DNA from: Bin5 sp965200685
Lineage (GTDB): Bacteria; Chloroflexota; Anaerolineae; Caldilineales; Caldilineaceae
DNA length: 64,000 nt
Direction: 5' to 3'
NCBI GenBank assembly: GCA_965200685.1
Contig: OZ241379.1
Coordinates: 3,100,001 to 3,164,000 of the forward strand
Below are positions 23,878-32,579 of this stretch, piece after piece. The notes below the pieces were generated by a model, which saw nothing but the letters and a program-made list of their open reading frames with translations, was not told the origin of the DNA and did not search any database. How positions within the stretch are numbered: the first letter of the stretch is position 1; each line of letters starts with the position of its first letter. Both the position numbers and the translations under genes were made by a program.

Positions 23878-24813
23878 ATGGCAACTACCCTCTCCGCTGC
23901 CACCTATCCACGTAGGCGTTTGTCTCAAAAGACTCGACACACAATCAATGGTTTGCTTTTTGCCGCGCCCTGGATCATTGGGCTGCTTGTCTTTTGGATC
24001 TATCCCACGTTGGCGTCGGCCTTCTACAGTTTCACCGAATATAACGGCGTCAAGAACTGGCAGTGGGTCGGGTTTGGTAATTATATTGAGTTGTTCACAG
24101 AAGATGAGCTGTTCAGGGCTGCGATCTATAACACCGTTTATTTTGCTGTGGTTTCAATTCCTTTGGCTATCATCTGTGCTTTTGGATTGGCGCTGATGTT
24201 GAATGCCAAAATTCGTGGCCAGGTAATCTATCGGACCATCTACTTTCTGCCAACCCTTGTGCCGGAAGTAGCTTTGGCCCTGGTCTGGATTTTTATTTTT
24301 ACGCCGCGCAGTGGGCTGATTGAGACACCGTTCAGGTTTTTGGGCATTCGTGGCCCATGCTGGCTCACATGTGCCCAATGGGCAAAGCCGACTCTCGTGC
24401 TGCTTGCCCTGTGGATCATCGGGCAGCAGATCGTGTTATACTTGGCCGGTTTACAGGATGTGCCACAAGATCTGTATGATGCAGCCGATGTAGATGGCGC
24501 AAACTTCCTGTCCAAATTTCGCAATGTTACCGTCCCCATCCTGACACCCGTGATCTTCTTCCATCTGGTGACATCGGTAATCGGGGCCCTGAATTTCTTT
24601 GCCATTCCCTTTATTATGACAGGTGGCACAGGGTTTCCTGCCAATACGACTCTGTTTTATTCCATCTATCTGTATAAGAACGCCTTCCATTACTTTGATA
24701 TGGGGTATGCTTCGGCAATGGCATGGCTGTTGTTTCTGTTCACACTGACCGTAACCCTGATCATCTTCCGCTCCGCGCGGTTATGGGTCTTTTACGCAGG
24801 AGGTGAGGAATAA
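23878..24813 (+). CDS. sugar ABC transporter permease (MalF/UgpA-like) 2
   Basis: This permease of about 311 residues starts at ATG 23878. It has six spans, starting from FAAPWIIGLLVFWIYPTLASAFYSF, and an EAA loop reading DVPQDLYDAADVDGANFLSKFRNVTVPILTP. It is paired with the following gene, which begins one base after its stop. An upstream frame start at 23836 would run through the hairpin and is unlikely. Confidence 0.9.
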   Translation: MATTLSAATYPRRRLSQKTRHTINGLLFAAPWIIGLLVFWIYPTLASAFYSFTEYNGVKNWQWVGFGNYIELFTEDELFRAAIYNTVYFAVVSIPLAIICAFGLALMLNAKIRGQVIYRTIYFLPTLVPEVALALVWIFIFTPRSGLIETPFRFLGIRGPCWLTCAQWAKPTLVLLALWIIGQQIVLYLAGLQDVPQDLYDAADVDGANFLSKFRNVTVPILTPVIFFHLVTSVIGALNFFAIPFIMTGGTGFPANTTLFYSIYLYKNAFHYFDMGYASAMAWLLFLFTLTVTLIIFRSARLWVFYAGGEE

Positions 24814-24814
24814 G

Positions 24815-25711
24815 ATGGCGGTTGAAACCCAGCAGGCCCGGCCTACGATTTCCCAAAACTCTTCCCGCCGAGTTACAGCCAAGCGCATACGCGGCCTGAT
24901 CCGCAGTACCCTGCTCCATGCCAGTCTGGTTCCGGCGGCCTTTGTCTTTTTGCTGCCTTTTCTGTGGATGATTTCGACTTCACTGAAACCGGATACGCAG
25001 TTCTATGCCTATCCGCCGGTTCTGATCCCGAATCCGCTTCAATGGTCCAACTACCCGGACACGGTCACATATATCACCTTTTTTCTGTATCTTCGCAATA
25101 CACTCACCATCGCAGTACTCGCTACCATAGGTGTCCTCATCTCTTCGTCTTTGGTTTCCTACAGCCTCGCGCGCATTCCCTGGCCGGGCCGCAATTTTCT
25201 ATTCATTCTGACCGTAGCCACTCTCATGCTGCCGTTTCAGGTTACGATGATCCCCCTGTTCCTTGTTTTCAGGAATTTGGGCTGGGTAAACTCTTGGCTG
25301 CCCCTCATCGTGCCCCATTGGTTTGGTGGTGCCCTGTACATCTTTCTGTTGCGTCAGTTTTTCATGACCATTCCAATGGAGTTGTCCGAGGCAGCACGCA
25401 TTGATGGGGCCAGCGAGTTAAAGATCTACCGCTCGATCATTCTCCCTCTCTCCAAACCGGCCCTAGCTACGGTTGCGATCTTCGAATTCATTGCCCGCTG
25501 GCGTGACTACATCGGGCCTCTCATCTATCTGAATGATCAGGAACTGTACGTATTGTCACTCGGCATCTATGAGTACCGGTCCCAGTACGGTGCTGAGTGG
25601 GGCCTCTTGATGGCGGCTTCGGTGTTGATCACCCTGCCCATCCTTCTCCTCTTCTTCTTCTTGCAAAAAAACTTTGTCCAAGGCATTACCCTGACAGGAA
25701 TTAAAGGCTAA
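24815..25711 (+). CDS. sugar ABC transporter permease (MalG/UgpE-like) 2
   Basis: This 298-residue MalG-type permease has a basic cytoplasmic N-terminus, then about six spans, an EAA loop MELSEAARIDGASELKIYRSIILPLSKPAL, and the C-terminal FVQGITLTGIKG that marks the subfamily. The ATG at 24815 follows AGGAGG; a GTG-type frame beginning 12 bases earlier is less likely. It is the last gene of the second importer; again no ATPase gene is present. Confidence 0.92.
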   Translation: MAVETQQARPTISQNSSRRVTAKRIRGLIRSTLLHASLVPAAFVFLLPFLWMISTSLKPDTQFYAYPPVLIPNPLQWSNYPDTVTYITFFLYLRNTLTIAVLATIGVLISSSLVSYSLARIPWPGRNFLFILTVATLMLPFQVTMIPLFLVFRNLGWVNSWLPLIVPHWFGGALYIFLLRQFFMTIPMELSEAARIDGASELKIYRSIILPLSKPALATVAIFEFIARWRDYIGPLIYLNDQELYVLSLGIYEYRSQYGAEWGLLMAASVLITLPILLLFFFLQKNFVQGITLTGIKG

Positions 25712-25713
25712 AA

Positions 25714-25738
25714 AAGGGCCATGCCTTGCATGGCCCTT
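25714..25738. terminator. 11-bp stem with A-tract, terminator-like, best on the minus strand
   Basis: AAGGGCCATGC (25714-25724), loop CTT, then the complement (25728-25738). On the minus strand the stem is followed by TTTTTT, so it works as an intrinsic terminator for transcripts coming from the LRR array; on the plus strand it closes the importer operon less perfectly. Confidence 0.75.
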
Positions 25739-25796
25739 GAAGGAATTGAGTCTACAAACCTCCCGCAGTACGGGCTATTGCATTGCGGTTTCAACC

Positions 25797-25980
25797 TCAG
25801 CGTCGCACGAAGGGTAGATACAACATTTCCGTAGGACGCACCTGTACCACAGCATCGACGTCCGTCACACTAAGCGGGTCCGCATCCGGGGTAGTGGCTT
25901 GACTGTCATTGATCGCCAAGTCGCTCTCTCCGACCCCCAAAGCCTTGATCTCTAGGATGGCCAGAGACCCGGATCCGCTT
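25797..25980 (-). pseudogene. truncated 3' end of a third cohesin/dockerin LRR gene (B0 relic)
   Basis: Read on the minus strand, this encodes only the last 60 residues of the B-type proteins: the LAILEIKALGVGESDLAIND segment through VTDVDAVVQV and the tail RPTEMLYLPFVRR followed by a stop. It matches the ends of the genes at 29340 and 38478. Upstream the match stops abruptly near 25980, where sequence corresponding to the spacer between an A stop and a B start begins (compare about 32543-32580). The rest of the gene, about 3 kb, has been deleted. Confidence 0.88.
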
Positions 25981-26016
25981 TGTAACGTAGCTTTTCAGCC
26001 CCTGGCCATTAGGGTT

Positions 26017-28974
26017 TTAGCGATGAATAATCGGTAGATAGAGAATTTCCGTAAAGCTTGTTTCCGTCCCCGTGTTGTCATTTATTGCCGATGTGCCAAT
26101 ACAGGCCGGCAGAGTACTACCGCGTAAATCAAGATCGAGATTGGGAAGATCGAGCAAAGCCTGTGGTATGTCTCCACACAGTTGATTGTTTCTGAGGTGC
26201 AACTGTGTCAAATGGGAGAGGTTGGCCAGTGCAGGGGGGATAGGTCCCGTCAATCGGTTGCCCCTGAGGTTCACTGTCTGTAGCTGAGAGAGATTGCCTA
26301 ACTGTGTAAGGATGCGGCCTGTCAGGCGGTTGCCTCTGAGATTCAAGTCGGTTAGCTGGGAGAGATTCCCTAATTGTGTAGGGATTTTGCCTGTCAAACG
26401 CTTGTTCCGCAGGAACAATTCCGTCACACGCGAGTTGGAGACAGTGACGCCCTCCCAGGTCGTTATGAGAGTGGTTGTACTCCAGTTGAGAGGGGCGGTG
26501 CCTCGTAAGGTATCCTTGGCCGCTAGCAGCGTTGTACAATCCTTGACTAGGTCGGCGGGTTCTGGGTCTGAAACTGCGTTGCTGTTGGCACATGCTCTAG
26601 GGGTAGGAGTGGCCGTTGGTGTGGGCGTAGACGTAGCTGTGGGTGTAGCTGTTGATGTGGACGTAGCTGTCGCCGTAGGTGTAGCTGTTTGTGTGGGTGT
26701 AGCTGATGGTGTATGTGTTGTAGCTGTTGATGTGGCCGTAGCTGTGGGTGTGGGACAGAACGGCAATCCAAGACTTGGTATGTCGTTGTTTGCAATACGA
26801 CTCAAGGCATGTGGGATACACCCGCTTAGTTGATTGTTTCTGAGTTGCAAGTGTGTCAAATGGGAGAGATTGGCCAGTGCAGGGGGGATGGGTCCCGTCA
26901 GGCGGTTGCCTCTGAGATTCAAGTTCGTTAGCTGGGAGAGATTACCTAACTGTGTAGGGATGGCTCCTGTCAGTTGCTTGTTCCGCAGGAACAATTCCGT
27001 CACACGCGAGTTGGAGACAGTGACGCCATCCCAGGCAGTTATGCGAGTGGTTGTACTCCAGTTGAGAGAAGCACTACCTCGTAGGGTATCCTTGGCATCT
27101 AGGAGCGTTGTACAATCCTTGACTAGGTGGGCGGGTTCTGGGTCTGGAATCGCGTTGCTGTTGGCACATGCTCCAGGGGTAGGGGTGGCCGTTGGTGTGG
27201 ACGTAGACGTAGCTGTGGGTGTAGCTGTTGATGTGGCCGTAGCTGTAGGTGCGGGACAGAACGGCAATCCAAGACTTGATAAGTCGTTGTTCGAAATATT
27301 ACTCAAGACATTTGGGATACACCCGCTTAGTTGATTGTTTCTGAGGTGCAACTGTGTCAAATGGGAGAGGTTGGCCAGTGCAGTAGGAATGGAACCCGTC
27401 AATCGGTTGCCCCTGAGGTTCAATGTCTGTAGCTGGGAGAGATTGCCTAACTGTGTAGGGATGGCTCCTGTCAGGCGGTTGCCTCTGAGATTCAAGTCTG
27501 TTAGTTGGGAGAGATTGCCTAACTGTGTAGAGATAGTGCCCGTCATGTGCTTGTTCCGCAGGAACAACTCCGTCACACGCGAGTTGGAGACAGTGACGCC
27601 ATCCCAGGCAGTTATGCGAGTGGTTGTAACCCAATTCAGAAGGGTACCTTGTAGGGTATCCTTGGCCGCCAGCAGCGTGTTGCACTCGTTGATTAGGTCG
27701 GCGGGTTCTGGGTCTGGAATCGCGTTGGTGTTAGTACACAAGCAGAATGGCAGTCCAAGATCTGACAGGTCATTCTTAGAAACACGTTTCAAGGCAGTGG
27801 GTATACATCCGCTTAGTTGGTTGCCTGCCATGTGCAACCTCAGCAGCCTGGAGAGATTGCCCAGTTCTTTCGGGATAGTGCCCGTCAGTTGGTTTCTGCC
27901 GAGACCCAACCCCGTCAGATTGGAGAGGTTGCCCAGCGCAGGCGGGATGGGACCCGTCAGTTGGTTGCGGCCGAGGGTCAAGTACACTAGCTTGGTGAGT
28001 GTGCCCAGTTCTTTCGGGATAGGACCCGTCAGTTGGTTGTAATTGAGCCATAACGACCTCACATTCGTTAGGGTAGTCAACGGTGCGATACTGCCCGTCA
28101 GTTGGTTTTTCTTGAGGTTCAAGTACACTAGTTGGGAGAGGTTGCCCAATTCTTTCGGGATGGTGCCCGTCAGTTGATTGCGGACGAGGTTCAACCCCTG
28201 TAGATTGGAGAGATTGCCCAGTTCTTTCGGGATAGTGCCCGTCAGTTGGTTGTCGTCGAGACCCAACCCCTGTAGATTGGAGAGATTGCCCAGTTCTTTC
28301 GGGATAGTGCCCGTCAGTTGGTTGTGGGAGAGACCCAACCCCTGTAGATTGGAGAGATTACCCAGTTCTTTCGGGATAGTGCCCGTCAGTTGGTTGCGGA
28401 CGAGGTACAATCGCTCCAGATTGGTGAGGTTGCCCAGTGCAGCCGGGATTGTGCCCGTCAGTCGGTTGCCCCCTAGGTCCAACCACTCCAGATTGGTGAA
28501 GGTGCCCAGTGCAGTCGGGATTGTGCCCGTCAGTCGGTTGTAGTTGAAGTATAATTCCCGCAGATTGGAGAGGCTACCCAGCGCAGCCGGGATGGTGCCT
28601 GTCAGGTCGTTGCGGCTGAGATCCAACTTCTCCAGCTTGGAAAGGTTTCCCAGCACGGCCGGGATAGTGCCCGTCAGTTGCTTGCGGTTGAGCTCCAACC
28701 CTGTCACCCGAGAGATGGTGATAGTGACGCCCTCCCAGGCGGTGATGGGAGTCGTGGTAGTCCAGTTCAGAGAGGCAGATGCCCAGTGGGTCTTGATATT
28801 GAGTAGCGTTGAACAATCTGCTACTAGGTTGGAGTCTTCGGGGTCTGGAATCGCGATGCTGTTCGCGCACGAACTGGTTGTTTGCTGTGCGACTACGGGG
28901 GTGTCCGCACCTACAACCAAGATGAGACCGCCTATGGTAAAAACAGCCCAAAGAAGAGAGATAAAGAGTTTCAT
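26017..28974 (-). CDS. secreted plant-type LRR protein A1
   Basis: This 985-residue secreted protein begins with a signal peptide (MKLFISLLWAVFTI...). Three modules follow, each with a capping segment (CANS-x-A-I-P-D-P-E ... LNWTTTTPITAWEGV) and 24-residue leucine-rich repeats of the plant-like type (LxxN-x-LTGxIP). The first module carries about 13 repeats; shorter modules follow at residues about 415 and 605, joined by Thr/Pro/Ala linkers. The C-terminus ends FTEILYLPIIHR. I chose the start at 28974 because AGGAAA precedes it and a promoter-like TTGACA/TACACT pair lies 50-80 bases upstream. Its likely role is surface binding or adhesion. Confidence 0.85.
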   Translation of the reverse strand: MKLFISLLWAVFTIGGLILVVGADTPVVAQQTTSSCANSIAIPDPEDSNLVADCSTLLNIKTHWASASLNWTTTTPITAWEGVTITISRVTGLELNRKQLTGTIPAVLGNLSKLEKLDLSRNDLTGTIPAALGSLSNLRELYFNYNRLTGTIPTALGTFTNLEWLDLGGNRLTGTIPAALGNLTNLERLYLVRNQLTGTIPKELGNLSNLQGLGLSHNQLTGTIPKELGNLSNLQGLGLDDNQLTGTIPKELGNLSNLQGLNLVRNQLTGTIPKELGNLSQLVYLNLKKNQLTGSIAPLTTLTNVRSLWLNYNQLTGPIPKELGTLTKLVYLTLGRNQLTGPIPPALGNLSNLTGLGLGRNQLTGTIPKELGNLSRLLRLHMAGNQLSGCIPTALKRVSKNDLSDLGLPFCLCTNTNAIPDPEPADLINECNTLLAAKDTLQGTLLNWVTTTRITAWDGVTVSNSRVTELFLRNKHMTGTISTQLGNLSQLTDLNLRGNRLTGAIPTQLGNLSQLQTLNLRGNRLTGSIPTALANLSHLTQLHLRNNQLSGCIPNVLSNISNNDLSSLGLPFCPAPTATATSTATPTATSTSTPTATPTPGACANSNAIPDPEPAHLVKDCTTLLDAKDTLRGSASLNWSTTTRITAWDGVTVSNSRVTELFLRNKQLTGAIPTQLGNLSQLTNLNLRGNRLTGPIPPALANLSHLTHLQLRNNQLSGCIPHALSRIANNDIPSLGLPFCPTPTATATSTATTHTPSATPTQTATPTATATSTSTATPTATSTPTPTATPTPRACANSNAVSDPEPADLVKDCTTLLAAKDTLRGTAPLNWSTTTLITTWEGVTVSNSRVTELFLRNKRLTGKIPTQLGNLSQLTDLNLRGNRLTGRILTQLGNLSQLQTVNLRGNRLTGPIPPALANLSHLTQLHLRNNQLCGDIPQALLDLPNLDLDLRGSTLPACIGTSAINDNTGTETSFTEILYLPIIHR

Positions 28975-29045
28975 GAGTGATTTCCTCTTTGTTCGGAACT
29001 CTTTACCAGTACGAGTATAGATAGTGTACAATAGAAAGTTAAGGA

Positions 29046-29288
29046 TTGTCAAATGCGATAATTCGGAGTATGATTGAGAACATTGACATACGTTTTGCCA
29101 TTGCCGATGAAGACTACGCTCCTCTTTCCAAAGAGGAGCGGATACCGCTTCTGGCAGGTTTGGGGGACTATCTGCTGCTGGTTTACAGCGTGGCTGGACA
29201 GATCTACCGCAGCACAGACTGCGGACACACTTGGACGAAATTGTCCCGAGAGTTCGGAGAAGTGCGAGTTGTGGCTTTGGCAGCGTAA
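29046..29288 (+). pseudogene. deletion remnant of the N unit (small ORF fused to Asp-box protein end)
   Basis: The first half equals the beginning of the small frame at 37101-37325 (NIDIRFAIADEDY, then LGDYLLL), and the second half equals the last 36 residues of the Asp-box protein at 37458-38426 (VYSVAGQIYRSTDCGHTW... VALAA). About 1.1 kb present in the intact copy is missing. The joint falls in CTGCTGG, present at both ends in the intact copy. The fused frame is open, but a product is doubtful. Confidence 0.85.
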
Positions 29289-29297
29289 GGGGTGAGT

Positions 29298-29322
29298 GAG
29301 GAGAGAGGGATACTCTCTCCTC
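29298..29322. terminator. hairpin between N1 relic and B1
   Basis: GAGGAGAGA (29298-29306) pairs with TCTCTCCTC (29314-29322) over a seven-base loop. The identical stem follows the intact Asp-box gene at 38436. It separates convergent genes and is a plausible shared terminator. Confidence 0.6.
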
Positions 29323-29339
29323 GTCATAGATTGCGCTGG

Positions 29340-32300
29340 TCAGCGTCGCACGAATGGTAGATACAACATTTCCGTAGGACGTGCCTCTCTCACCTGTACC
29401 ACAGCATCGACGTCCGTCACACTAAGCGGGGACGCATCCGGGGTAGTGGCTTGACTGTCATTGATCGCCAAGTCGCTCTCCCCGACCCCCAAAGCCTTGA
29501 CCTCTAGGATGGCCAGAGACCCGGAGCCGCTCACACCGGGCTGTGTGCCGGTGGAAAAGGCTGCAAATGTTGCTATCCCTTGGCGATTGTCGATCTGTGG
29601 GCCCAGCATGTTCACAGTGCGCCCAGTACTGCCCAACCAGTCGGTCAAGCGGATGCTTTCGATGCGGATCAAGGTCGGGTCGTAGGTGAGCTTGGCTTGC
29701 AAGGCAGCCAATGCCTGGGCGTTGCTGGCATTTAGGACGATACGACCTGTCTGTGATGGTGTGAGCTGCAACAGGGCTGGGGACAGCTGCAGGGAGATGT
29801 CTGCTGCTGCTCCTTTGAAGATGCTAAAGAAAGCAGATGCGGCCCAGCCTTCCTGCTCTTCGCCAGTGGTAGCTCGCACCCGATACCAGAGAAATCCATC
29901 GGCCTCCACAGGATAGTTCTCCTGCTCACCGTCTGGGCCCAGAACGATAAAAGGCGTGCCATCATCAATGATTGCTAGGGTATTGCTATCTAGGCCCGGC
30001 CCATTACGCAGACGAATGCCTTCACCGCCTGTGTTGTCGACAACGACATTCCCGCCGATGTCTAGCTCTACCGGCGCAGGCGTGGAGTCTACGTTTCTGG
30101 CTGGGTTATCTGCCAGAGAGTGACCGAAGCGGGAGGCGACCCGTTGGATATCAATGATATCGATGTCGCCATCATTGTCTAGATCGTAGCGGGTCTCGAA
30201 GTCATTGTGCCCGCGCCTGGTGTTCCACTTGCCTGCGACCCGTTGGATATCGACGATGTCCACATCACCATCGCAGTCGATATCGGCCCAGAAGCAGCTA
30301 TTGGTAATCGTAAGGGAAGTGCCTTGGGATCTGACCCGAAGCACCTGTCCGTTGATGTCGGTGATCTGCAGGTTTCTGAACGCGATCTTGGCAGAGCCAG
30401 TGGTGCGTGGCTCAAAGCAGACAGAGGCTAGGGTGCCGCTGCCCTCGGGTCCATCTTGGCTGCCGGCGCTGTAAGCACCGAAGGTGAGGGATCCTGCAGA
30501 GATGTTGGGAGTCACCGCGGAGACGGTGCGGTCTGTGCTGCCGAGGAAGGGTCCTAGGGAGGCTGATGCGCCTGCGAGTCGTGTAGCTGGGAAGGAGAGG
30601 GTGAAATCGAAAGCACCGAGGTTGTCTGCTTGTGCGATCTGCACGCTGATGCAGGACTGGCCGGTGAGGGGAATGGTTGATGTGGATGCAGTCAAACTGA
30701 CTGTGGAATTGACGTTGGTTGGTCCTGGTCTGGATGTTGGTCCACCCCCACCTCCGCCGGGGTCGCAGAAAGACAACTCGATATCCGACAGGTCGTTCTG
30801 GGCAACCCGCGTCAACGCATTGGGAATACAACCACTGAAGCGGTTGCCAGCCAAGGACAACGAACGTAGATTGGAGAGATCCACCAATGTCGTCGGGATG
30901 CTGCCCATCAGACTGTTGTTGGCCAGGTGCAAGGTCTGCAGGGTGGCAATACTGCCCAGATCAGTCGGCATGCTGCCCGACAGCCGGTTGTTGGAGAAGT
31001 CCAAGACCTGCAGGCTGGCCAGCGCGCGCAGGCCAACCGGGATACGGCCCGAGAATTCGTTGTTGGCGAGATCCAAGGTCTGCAGACCTGTGAGCCGGCT
31101 CAAGGTAGACGGGATGCTGCCTGCCAATGTCTTGCCACTGATATCCAGCTCCAGCCTGACCACCCGCTGCGGGGCCCCACCAATGGTTACCCCCTCCCAG
31201 GTGTCAATGCTGCTGTTCTCACTCCAGTTCAAGCGCATGGAGGCACTGATGCGTCCCTCCAGGGTGGGCTTGATGGTAAGGAGCTGTACGCAGTCTCTGA
31301 CCAGGTCGGCATTGGCAGAGGGGTTGGGTACGACAGTGCCATTGGTACATCGTGGTCTCTGTGTTGAGCCGCCGCCGCCGCCACCTCCGCCGCCGCCACC
31401 CGGACCAGGATTTTGGGGAGATGTACATGGCTCATTGACGCATACTGGCGTATTTGGTGTAGGTGTGGCTGTGGGTGACGGTGTTACAGTGGGCGTATGT
31501 GTTGCTGTGGACGTGGTGGTTGCCGTAGGAGACGGTGTTACAGTGTGTGTATGTGTTGGTGTTGCCACGGATATTGCCGTCGGGGTAGCTGTGGCTGATG
31601 TGCCGCTGCATGCCGGGAGAGGACTACTGCGTAAATCAAAATTGAGATTGGGAAGATCGTTCAAAGCCTGTGGTATGGCTCCACACAGTTGGTTGTTCTT
31701 CAGTTTCAACGTCCGCAGCTTGGAAAGGCTGCCCAGTTGAGCAGGGATGGGACCTGTCAGTTGGTTAAACATCAGGTTCAACGTCTGCAGCTCGGAGAGA
31801 CTGCCCAATTCAGCAGGGATGGGACCTGTCAGTTGGTTAAACCTAGTGTTCAACTCCTTGAGTTTGGAGAGGTTGCCCAGTTGAGCAGGAATGGATCCCG
31901 TCAGTCGGTTTCCTCTGAGGAACAATGTATGCAGATTGGAGAGGTTGCCTAGGGCAGCAGGGATGGGACCTGTCAGTCGGTTGTCCCTCAGGTTCAACGT
32001 CTGCAGATGGCTGAGGCTGCTTAACTGTGTAGGGATGGGGCCCGTCAGTTGGTTATACTTGAGGTGCAACGTCTGCAGGTAGGTGAGGTTGCCTAGCAAA
32101 GCAGGGATTCTGCCCGTCAGCTGCTTGCTCTTGAGCTCCAATTTTGTCACACGAGAACTGCGGACAGAGACGCCCTGCCATTGGTTTATGGGATGTTGTG
32201 GACTCCAGTTGAGTGAGGCGGTGCCTCGTAGGGTGTCCTTGGCCGCCAGCAGCACATTGCAATCTGCGACTAGGCCGGCGGGTTCTGGGTCTGGAACTGC

Positions 32301-32498
32301 TACGCTATTGCTACATCGGTCCGTTATTGTTGATTGTGTTATTGTTGACTGTGTCGTCAGGGGAGCGGACGCGCCAGAGACTATGTGGCCGCTGATGGTA
32401 ATGGCAGCCCAGCACAAGATAAAGGCTGATAGGATGACTCGGGCCGGGATTCGTCGCTTCGTTCTCTCAATCTGCGAGAGACTCTGATCTTGTGTCAT
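29340..32498 (-). CDS. secreted LRR-cohesin-dockerin-SH3 protein B1
   Basis: This 1052-residue protein has, in order: a signal peptide after a basic KRRIPAR stretch; LRR module 1 (about 50-295); a Thr/Pro linker; an 11-Gly run near 370; LRR module 2 (about 383-575); a cohesin-like beta domain (about 593-733, STVSLTASTSTIPL...); a dockerin-like pair of calcium loops (DIDCDGDVDIVDIQ and DLDNDGDIDIIDIQ, about 736-790); an SH3b-like domain (about 813-893, GIRLRNGPGLDS); a second cohesin-like domain (about 896-1033); and the tail TEMLYLPFVRR. Start 32498 follows AAGGAG. Presence of cohesin and dockerin in one chain is unusual. Probably surface-exposed. Confidence 0.85.
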   Translation of the reverse strand: MTQDQSLSQIERTKRRIPARVILSAFILCWAAITISGHIVSGASAPLTTQSTITQSTITDRCSNSVAVPDPEPAGLVADCNVLLAAKDTLRGTASLNWSPQHPINQWQGVSVRSSRVTKLELKSKQLTGRIPALLGNLTYLQTLHLKYNQLTGPIPTQLSSLSHLQTLNLRDNRLTGPIPAALGNLSNLHTLFLRGNRLTGSIPAQLGNLSKLKELNTRFNQLTGPIPAELGSLSELQTLNLMFNQLTGPIPAQLGSLSKLRTLKLKNNQLCGAIPQALNDLPNLNFDLRSSPLPACSGTSATATPTAISVATPTHTHTVTPSPTATTTSTATHTPTVTPSPTATPTPNTPVCVNEPCTSPQNPGPGGGGGGGGGGGSTQRPRCTNGTVVPNPSANADLVRDCVQLLTIKPTLEGRISASMRLNWSENSSIDTWEGVTIGGAPQRVVRLELDISGKTLAGSIPSTLSRLTGLQTLDLANNEFSGRIPVGLRALASLQVLDFSNNRLSGSMPTDLGSIATLQTLHLANNSLMGSIPTTLVDLSNLRSLSLAGNRFSGCIPNALTRVAQNDLSDIELSFCDPGGGGGGPTSRPGPTNVNSTVSLTASTSTIPLTGQSCISVQIAQADNLGAFDFTLSFPATRLAGASASLGPFLGSTDRTVSAVTPNISAGSLTFGAYSAGSQDGPEGSGTLASVCFEPRTTGSAKIAFRNLQITDINGQVLRVRSQGTSLTITNSCFWADIDCDGDVDIVDIQRVAGKWNTRRGHNDFETRYDLDNDGDIDIIDIQRVASRFGHSLADNPARNVDSTPAPVELDIGGNVVVDNTGGEGIRLRNGPGLDSNTLAIIDDGTPFIVLGPDGEQENYPVEADGFLWYRVRATTGEEQEGWAASAFFSIFKGAAADISLQLSPALLQLTPSQTGRIVLNASNAQALAALQAKLTYDPTLIRIESIRLTDWLGSTGRTVNMLGPQIDNRQGIATFAAFSTGTQPGVSGSGSLAILEVKALGVGESDLAINDSQATTPDASPLSVTDVDAVVQVREARPTEMLYLPFVRR

Positions 32499-32579
32499 GG
32501 TCGTATCTCCTTTCAGATCCAATATGGTCGCTCTTGCCTCTATTGTAACATAGCGTTTCAGTCCCTGTCCATTAGGGTT

